Assembly: GCA_964608495.1 (NCBI GenBank)
Contig: CAZSOQ010000097.1
Coordinates: forward strand, 1-18,797
DNA from: JAKORR01 sp964608495
GTDB lineage: Bacteria > Armatimonadota > Zipacnadia > Zipacnadales > FEN-943
Length of the DNA stretch: 18,797 nucleotides
Reading direction: 5' to 3'
This document shows positions 13,582 through 18,797 of the stretch, piece after piece. The notes under the pieces are model-generated. The model saw nothing but the letters and a program-made list of their open reading frames with translations. It was not told the origin of the DNA and made no database searches. A program made the translations under genes and the position numbers. Positions within the stretch are counted from its first letter, which is position 1, and each line of letters starts with the position of its first letter.

Positions 13582-15534
13582 GTGATGCCCAGCGGCCAGG
13601 CCTTGGGCAAGTGGGCCCCGGACGCGGCCGATCCCGCCGTCGGGCGCCGATGCCTGCGCCTGGCGGCCACCGGCGGAGGCGGCGACGGCGACTGGTCTCG
13701 CCTGGAGCTCTTCGGGCCCTGGCGCAGTCTGCCCCCAGGCCGCTTCCACACCTTCAGCATCCTGCTGCGCGCCGACCGCGACAGCGTGCCTGTCCTCCTC
13801 CGCATACAGAACGGCGTGATCCACGGCCTCCTCGAGCAGGGCCTGGGCACCGGCCAGGGCCTGCGGCGCACCGTCCTGGTCGGGCGCGAGTGGCGCCGAT
13901 ACTTCATCGGCGGCCCTCTGCCCTCCGCCTTCCGCGACGCCTGCCGCGTCCACGTCGGCGTCCCCCACGGCGCCACCGTCTGGGCCGACGACGCCGTCCT
14001 CCTGCCCGGCCCCGAGCGGCCCGCGGCCCCGGGAGGGCTCGAGGCTGCCGCGGCCCTGGACGCCTCGGGCGCCTGCCTGGATGTCGGCCGGCCCGCGGAG
14101 GGCACGGTGCTGCTGCACAACGCCGGCGCCGGCGCCCCCTTGCGGTGCGCCCTCGAGTGGCGAATCGCGCCCAGGGACGGCGACGCGCTGGCCCAGGGCA
14201 GCGAGGAAGCCATCCTCGAGCCCGGCGACACGAAGACCTTCGCTGTCCGATCCCCGGCCCTTGCGCGACGCGGGCCCTACCGCCTCACCGTGGCCGCCAC
14301 AGCCGGCGACCGGCGGGGCACGGCGGAAGCGCCCTTCGTCGTGATCCAGCCTCTGCGCGACGTCGCCCCCGACAGCCCCTTCCTTCTCCACGACGGCGGG
14401 GCGCAGCTTCTCTCCGACCTCGACCGCGTGCGCCGCATTGGCGCGGTCAGCATCCGCTGCGCGGCCACCACCACGTGGGTCTCCGTCGAGCCGCGCGAGG
14501 GCCAGTGGGAGTGGCGTGACACCTACCACCGACGCTTCTTCGACAACGGCCTGTCCCTGCTGGGCCTTCTCGGCTTCGCGCCCGCCTGGGCTCGCGGCGA
14601 CGCCTCCGCCTTCCACTGGCGCGAGACCCGCGTTCCCCCCGCCGACCTCACCCGGTGGGCTCAGTACGTCGAGGAGACCGTGCGCCACTACCGCGGCCGG
14701 ATGGACACGTGGGAGCTGTGGAACGAGCCCAACGCCCAGAGCTTCTTCTCGGGGACCCCCGAGGACTATGCCGCCCTCGTGAAGGCCGCCTATCCCGCGG
14801 CCAAGCGCGGCAATCCGGACTGCCTGGTCATGGGCCTCAGCCTGGCGGGGATCGGTGACAAGCCTCTCGAGTTCGCCGAGGCCGCCATGAAGGCGGGCGT
14901 GCTCGACGGGCTGGACGCGATCTCCTTCCACCCCTACCAGGCCGCGCCGCCCGAGGCCCAGATGCCCGAGCGCATCCAGCAGCTCCGGGCCCTGGCGCGC
15001 CGGTACGGCCGCGATCTGCCGCTGGTGAATTCCGAGGTCGGATGGCAGGGCACCGACGTCTTCGATCCCGGCCAGCCCTATTTCCCCCAGGAGAAGCTCC
15101 AGCCGCCCTGGGACGAGCAGGTGCAAGCCGACGTCCTGGTCCGGTCCTACGTCCTCTGCCTAGCCCACGGCGTGACCCGCTACTACTGGCACAAGTGGTT
15201 CGAGGAGCGGGGCGACGTGGGCCCGGACCTGCACGGCCTCATCCGCGCCGACTGGCAGCGCTCGCCGAAAGCGGCCGTCGCCGCCTTCAACGCCCTCATC
15301 GAGCGCCTCGACCGCCACGCCTACGACAAACGCCTCGGGGCCGCCGACCCCGCCGTCCATGCCTACCTCTTCCGGCGCGAGGCCACGACGACCCTGGTCG
15401 CCTGGGTTGCCGAAGGCGAGGCCACGCTCGATGGCGTCCGCGGCCAGGTCTTCGACGTGTACGGCAATGCCCTGAGCGCTGTGGACGGGGCCCTGCCCCT
15501 GACCCCTTCGCCCGTCTACGTGATCGGCCGGTAG
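13582..15534 (+). CDS. C-terminal part of the interrupted glycosidase: clan GH-A catalytic module (GH39/GH5-like)
   Basis: About 650 codons in frame with 12370-13578. The first part completes the CBM4/9-like domain, followed by an Ig-like stretch (LLHNAGAGAPLRCALEWRI) and a TIM-barrel glycosidase. The acid/base Glu lies in TWELWNEPNA (codon 14725-14727, residue 786 of the joined protein). The probable nucleophile Glu lies in LPLVNSEVGWQ (15034-15036, residue 889). Both active-site acids and the barrel are intact. GTG 13582 or ATG 13585 could in principle start it, but no ribosome site precedes them and no signal peptide would result, so independent expression of a useful enzyme is doubtful. 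Clan assignment is good; the exact family and sugar substrate are open. The next glycosidase begins 28 bases later. Confidence 0.8.
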   Translation: MMPSGQALGKWAPDAADPAVGRRCLRLAATGGGGDGDWSRLELFGPWRSLPPGRFHTFSILLRADRDSVPVLLRIQNGVIHGLLEQGLGTGQGLRRTVLVGREWRRYFIGGPLPSAFRDACRVHVGVPHGATVWADDAVLLPGPERPAAPGGLEAAAALDASGACLDVGRPAEGTVLLHNAGAGAPLRCALEWRIAPRDGDALAQGSEEAILEPGDTKTFAVRSPALARRGPYRLTVAATAGDRRGTAEAPFVVIQPLRDVAPDSPFLLHDGGAQLLSDLDRVRRIGAVSIRCAATTTWVSVEPREGQWEWRDTYHRRFFDNGLSLLGLLGFAPAWARGDASAFHWRETRVPPADLTRWAQYVEETVRHYRGRMDTWELWNEPNAQSFFSGTPEDYAALVKAAYPAAKRGNPDCLVMGLSLAGIGDKPLEFAEAAMKAGVLDGLDAISFHPYQAAPPEAQMPERIQQLRALARRYGRDLPLVNSEVGWQGTDVFDPGQPYFPQEKLQPPWDEQVQADVLVRSYVLCLAHGVTRYYWHKWFEERGDVGPDLHGLIRADWQRSPKAAVAAFNALIERLDRHAYDKRLGAADPAVHAYLFRREATTTLVAWVAEGEATLDGVRGQVFDVYGNALSAVDGALPLTPSPVYVIGR

Positions 15535-15562
15535 TCACCAGGCCTGATGAGGAGGTAGGAGG

Positions 15563-18500
15563 ATGCACTGCACGCGTGCGCTGTGCCTGGCGCTGATATT
15601 GCTGCGCTCACTCGCCTGGGGCCAGGAGGACCTCACGCGCCCCTTCGAGCCCGATGGCGCCACCGTCGCCCTTTACCACCTCGACGACGCGGCCACTGGC
15701 CGGCTCCGCGACGCCGCCGGTGGACCGACGGGTGCCGCCGTCGAGGCGCTCCCGACCTTCGGCCGGTTCTCCGGCGGCCTGAGCTTCGGCGGCGGCACGG
15801 GCTGGGCCGACATCCCCGCGCCCGCCGACGTCCCCCCCGAGGCGTGCCTCACCGTCGAGGCCTGGGTCAAGTTTCGCCAGACCGCCGGCGGCGACGTCGT
15901 CTGCCGTAACGGCGCCTACATGCTCCGCGTGTCGAGCAGCCTGCGGGCCTACGTGCACCTGGATGGCAAGTGGCGCCAGGTCGAGGGCCGGCGCCCCGTC
16001 CCCGTCGGGCGCTGGACGCATCTCGCCGTCGTCTACGACGCCCCGAGCCGCCAGGTCCGCTGCTACGTGGACGGCCGCCTGGACGTGGCCGCCGTGCCCG
16101 ACGGCCTCACCGACGGCAGGCTGGGCACGGGTGACCGGACGCTGCGGCTCGGCAGCAACACCTGGACGCCTCAGTCGGGCCTCATGGACGGCAAGCTGGA
16201 CGAGGTGCGCATCTCGTCCGTGGCCCGCACCTACGAGCCGCTGCAGGCCGAGCCGGCCCAGCCCCTGGCCCCCGGCGGCAATCTCCTCGTCAACCCGGGG
16301 TTCGAGTTCGGCCTGCACGGCTGGCGCACCCACTACGAGGCCGACACGCGCCTGCAGTGGACCCTCCAGACCGAGAACGCGCCTCAGGGTCGGGCTTTTC
16401 TGCGCTCCGCCGAGCCCGGGCGGTATGCCATCATCACCTACCCCTTCCCCATCGCCCTCGGAGAACCGCACACCGTCTCCGCCCTCCTGCGGGCCGATCG
16501 CGCGTGCAAGAGCCGCTTCACGCTCACCTGCGCCGGCGCTGCCTTCGGGTCCGACCGTCCGAGCAAGTCCGCGTCGGTGGACGTGACGACCGGGTGGCAG
16601 CGCCTCTCGGCTGCCCTGGACCTACCCGCCGACTGGCCCACCCGGTCGGCTTACCTGGCCGTTGACAAGCCCCAGGACGTCACCCTCGATCTGGACGCCG
16701 TGAATGTGGTCTGTGGCGAGGAGCGCGACTACTCCCAGACGCAGGCCCAGTCGGTCGGGATCCTCGCCGACCTCCCGCCGCAGAGCACCTACGACCTCGG
16801 CGGCGACGGGGCTCTTCCCCTCCAGGTGGTGAACGCCGGCGACGCGCCGCGCCGCCTGACGGTGGGCTACGAAGTCAGCGACCGGACCGGCCGCACCGTG
16901 GCCCGGGGCGAGCTGCCCGAACAGCAGACCGCGCCGGGCGACGCCTCGCCGACCCGCATCGCGCTCCCCACGACCGCCGTGGGTTGGTTCCTCGTGCAGT
17001 TCACCCTCAGCGAGGGCGACCGAGAGCTCAGCCGCAGCTCGCGCGTCTTGAACGTCGTCGAGCCGATGGCGGGCCTTGGCGACGCCCTCTCCTCGCCGCT
17101 GGGCATGAACACGCACATGGAGCGCGAGGCCACGCCCCACCTCGACCGCAACCTGTCCGCCCTCGCCCGCTGCGGCGTGAAGTGGATCCGCGGCTGGTGG
17201 GGCTGGGGAATGGCCGGGAAGCAACCGGGCGACTTCGACTGGGCCGAGCTCGACCGCCAGTTGGGCGCGGTCAACCGGGCGGGCATGGAGCTCATGCCCA
17301 TCCTCCTGCGCTACTACCCGGCCTACGAGCAGGCCTGGGCCGGCAAGACCGACCGCATCCAGCAGCCGCCCTATGACCTGGCCCAGTGGTCGGCCTTCGT
17401 GGCGCGCACCGTCGAGCGCTACCGTGGCCGGGTGCGGGCATGGGAGGTCTGGAACGAGCCGGCCTTCACCATGGAGGCCGACGAGTACGCCCGAATCCTC
17501 AAAGCCACCTACGAGGCCGTCAAGAGCGCCGACCCCGACGCCCTGGTCGTGGGCTTCGCCGGTGTCCCTCTGGACTACGTGCGCAAGGTCTTCGAGGCAG
17601 GCGGCGCCGACTGCCTGGACGTCCTCTCGCACCACAGCTACGCCCAGCTACCCCAACCCTTCCAGCAAATGTCCCGGCTCGCCGAGGACACCGACGCCGT
17701 GCTCAAGCAGTTCGGCGCTACGCCCCGTGTCTGGCACTCGGAGCAGGGCCAGGGCGCGGACGGCCTGGGCTACGTCGGCATCGGCCTCACCGAGACCCAG
17801 TGCGCCGCCGGCCTCGTCCAGGCCTACCTGTCGGCGCTGGCAACCGGGGTCGAGAAGTTCTTCTGGTTCAGCGCCCAGACGAGCCCGACCTATGGCTGGG
17901 CGGTCTTCTACGAGGACTACACCCCGCGCCCGCGCCTGGTGGCCCTCAACGGCCTCGCCCGCCTGCTGCGCGGCCGGCGCGTTGTCGAACGGCTCGCGCT
18001 CCCGGAGGGCGCCCCGGCCTGCGTGCTCCTCGACGGCGAGGCCGGCGCCGCGGCAGCTCTGTGGAACCTGGGCGACAACCTCCTGCTCCGCCTGCCCGAC
18101 GAGGCCGGCGCCCTGCGCGCCCTCGACCTGCTCGCCAACCCGCTGCCCGGCGAGGGCGGTGCCGCCCCGCGCGAGCTGGCCCTGCGTTCCGGCCAGCCTC
18201 TGTACCTGCTGGCGCCGGGCCTCTCCCTTCGCGACTTGGCCGCCCTGCTCCGCAGGGCCACCTTCAGCGAGGAATTCCCGGTGCAGGTGAGCGCGCGCAA
18301 GACCGACGAGGGTAGCCTGGAGGTCACCGTGACCAGCTTGGCCGACCGGTGCCTGGACCTGAGGGTCGGCGTTACCTGCCCGGAGCTCTTCGCCGCGCCG
18401 CCCGAGCCGATCGCCCTCGTGGACCTCCCCGGCGGCGAGGGAAGCTCCCTCGCCTACCGACCCGACCGGGCCATCGCGGCGGGCCGGGACGTCGAGGCGA

Positions 18501-18568
18501 AGATCACGGTCGAGCTGGGCGAGCACGGCCTTCGCGAGCACGAGATGATCCTGCGCGTGCGCTTCTAG
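15563..18568 (+). CDS. Secreted multidomain clan GH-A glycosidase (LamG, CBM4/9-like, GH39/GH5-like)
   Basis: A 1001-residue protein. ATG 15563 follows a double ribosome site (GAGGAGGTAGGAGG). Signal peptide about 1-20. Domains: about 35-225, LamG-like (VALYHLDDA, LTVEAWVKF, GRWTHLAVVYD, CYVDGRLD, MDGKLDEVRIS); 240-390, CBM4/9-like (NLLVNPGFEFGLHGW); about 400-505, Ig-like; about 510-800, TIM-barrel with acid/base Glu632 in AWEVWNEPAF and probable nucleophile Glu727 in VWHSEQGQG; about 800-1001, C-terminal beta domains. It is paralogous to the interrupted gene just upstream, but lacks that gene's N-terminal CBM6/35-like domain. The two are 28 bases apart and probably one operon. Likely role: attack on plant or microbial polysaccharide outside the cytoplasm; the exact substrate is unknown. 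Confidence 0.85.
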   Translation: MHCTRALCLALILLRSLAWGQEDLTRPFEPDGATVALYHLDDAATGRLRDAAGGPTGAAVEALPTFGRFSGGLSFGGGTGWADIPAPADVPPEACLTVEAWVKFRQTAGGDVVCRNGAYMLRVSSSLRAYVHLDGKWRQVEGRRPVPVGRWTHLAVVYDAPSRQVRCYVDGRLDVAAVPDGLTDGRLGTGDRTLRLGSNTWTPQSGLMDGKLDEVRISSVARTYEPLQAEPAQPLAPGGNLLVNPGFEFGLHGWRTHYEADTRLQWTLQTENAPQGRAFLRSAEPGRYAIITYPFPIALGEPHTVSALLRADRACKSRFTLTCAGAAFGSDRPSKSASVDVTTGWQRLSAALDLPADWPTRSAYLAVDKPQDVTLDLDAVNVVCGEERDYSQTQAQSVGILADLPPQSTYDLGGDGALPLQVVNAGDAPRRLTVGYEVSDRTGRTVARGELPEQQTAPGDASPTRIALPTTAVGWFLVQFTLSEGDRELSRSSRVLNVVEPMAGLGDALSSPLGMNTHMEREATPHLDRNLSALARCGVKWIRGWWGWGMAGKQPGDFDWAELDRQLGAVNRAGMELMPILLRYYPAYEQAWAGKTDRIQQPPYDLAQWSAFVARTVERYRGRVRAWEVWNEPAFTMEADEYARILKATYEAVKSADPDALVVGFAGVPLDYVRKVFEAGGADCLDVLSHHSYAQLPQPFQQMSRLAEDTDAVLKQFGATPRVWHSEQGQGADGLGYVGIGLTETQCAAGLVQAYLSALATGVEKFFWFSAQTSPTYGWAVFYEDYTPRPRLVALNGLARLLRGRRVVERLALPEGAPACVLLDGEAGAAAALWNLGDNLLLRLPDEAGALRALDLLANPLPGEGGAAPRELALRSGQPLYLLAPGLSLRDLAALLRRATFSEEFPVQVSARKTDEGSLEVTVTSLADRCLDLRVGVTCPELFAAPPEPIALVDLPGGEGSSLAYRPDRAIAAGRDVEAKITVELGEHGLREHEMILRVRF

Positions 18569-18584
18569 GCGGGCCTTCGCCCGC
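18569..18584. terminator. Hairpin between convergent genes, possible terminator
   Basis: GCGGGC (18569-18574) and GCCCGC (18579-18584) form a perfect six-base stem with a CTTC loop, directly after the stop at 18568 and 5 bases from the stop of the convergent gene. No T run follows on either strand, so its strength as a terminator is uncertain. Confidence 0.45.
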
Positions 18585-18588
18585 GCGT

Positions 18589-18797
18589 CTAGGGCGCCGC
18601 CGGCGAGGCGGACCCGCCGGGGGCCGCCTCCGCGACGCGCGATACGACGACCGTGTACTCCCGCACGTCCTCGCTGAAGGGCAGCACGAGTACCAGCTTC
18701 GCGCTCGACAGCGGCGCGCTCCCGTCCTTGGTGTAGGGATTGTGTGCCCGCGCCGGCCAGCGCAGCTCCGCGCCCGGCGGCACGGTCACCCCCAGCC
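18589..18797 (-). CDS. 3' end of an unidentified gene, cut by the window edge
   Basis: An open frame on the minus strand enters from the right edge and ends at TAG 18591-18589. About 69 residues are visible, including VPPGAELRWPARAHNPYTKD and SAKLVLVLPFSEDVREYTVV. The GTG at 18789 has no clear ribosome site and the frame stays open upstream, so this is more likely a C-terminal fragment than a small protein. The beta-strand-like pattern gives no family I recognise. It converges on the glycosidase pair. Confidence 0.5.
   Translation of the reverse strand, partial: LGVTVPPGAELRWPARAHNPYTKDGSAPLSSAKLVLVLPFSEDVREYTVVVSRVAEAAPGGSASPAAP

Noticed and set aside
12397..15126. A 909-codon minus-strand frame opposite the interrupted glycosidase
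   Set aside because: It is an antisense shadow: low-complexity Gly/Ala/Val/Arg content and no family motifs, while the plus strand has recognisable domains.
12370..15534. Recoding of TGA as Trp or Gly in this genome
   Set aside because: TGA is the terminator of argJ, grpE, the HAD gene, the nuclease-like gene and the first outer-membrane protein gene at sensible lengths. A single TGA in one gene is better explained locally.

Overview
The window is a GC-rich (roughly 70 %) bacterial chromosome segment. It probably comes from a diderm: two proteins at the left end look like outer-membrane beta-barrels with signal peptides and a terminal Phe. Strong GGAGG-type ribosome sites are common, and TTG and GTG starts are frequent. 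The carbohydrate-active proteins (LamG-type multidomain glycosidases and a GH32/43-like propeller with an 'FVDDWLIE' N-terminus) resemble those of Armatimonadota, Planctomycetota and similar environmental phyla. That placement is an inference, since no ribosomal RNA or marker gene settles it.

Layout. (1) 1-1646, plus strand: two outer-membrane beta-barrel genes behind a good sigma70-type promoter, closed by a strong intrinsic terminator at 1683-1733. (2) 1827-7803, minus strand: an arginine biosynthesis cluster, argC-argJ-argB-[propeller glycosidase]-argD, in transcription order. ArgC, ArgJ, ArgB and ArgD give the cyclic acetyl-ornithine route from glutamate to ornithine. Its leader (7804-7930) holds a consensus promoter, a 13-codon Arg-rich leader ORF starting almost at the predicted transcription start, and hairpins that suggest attenuation-like control. 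(3) 8003-9846, plus strand: hrcA-grpE heat-shock genes behind a promoter flanked by a non-CIRCE inverted repeat. (4) 9870-9960, minus: tRNA-Ser(UGA) with its own promoter. (5) 10069-11470, plus: a RecB/Cas4-like protein that keeps the four Fe-S cysteines but seems to have lost nuclease residues, coupled to a short MscS-type membrane protein. (6) 11435-12100, minus: a HAD phosphatase whose 3' end overlaps the MscS gene. (7) 12370-18568, plus: two secreted, paralogous multidomain clan GH-A glycosidases in tandem. The first is split by a single in-frame TGA exactly where its neighbour has a Trp. (8) 18589-18797, minus: the 3' end of an unidentified gene running off the window.

The most notable points are the candidate arginine leader peptide upstream of argC, the in-frame TGA in the first glycosidase, the candidate operator over the hrcA promoter, and the degenerate nuclease/Fe-S protein. 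No stretch of more than 300 bases lacks a gene. The three largest gaps (906-1097, 7804-8085, 12101-12369) are described below.
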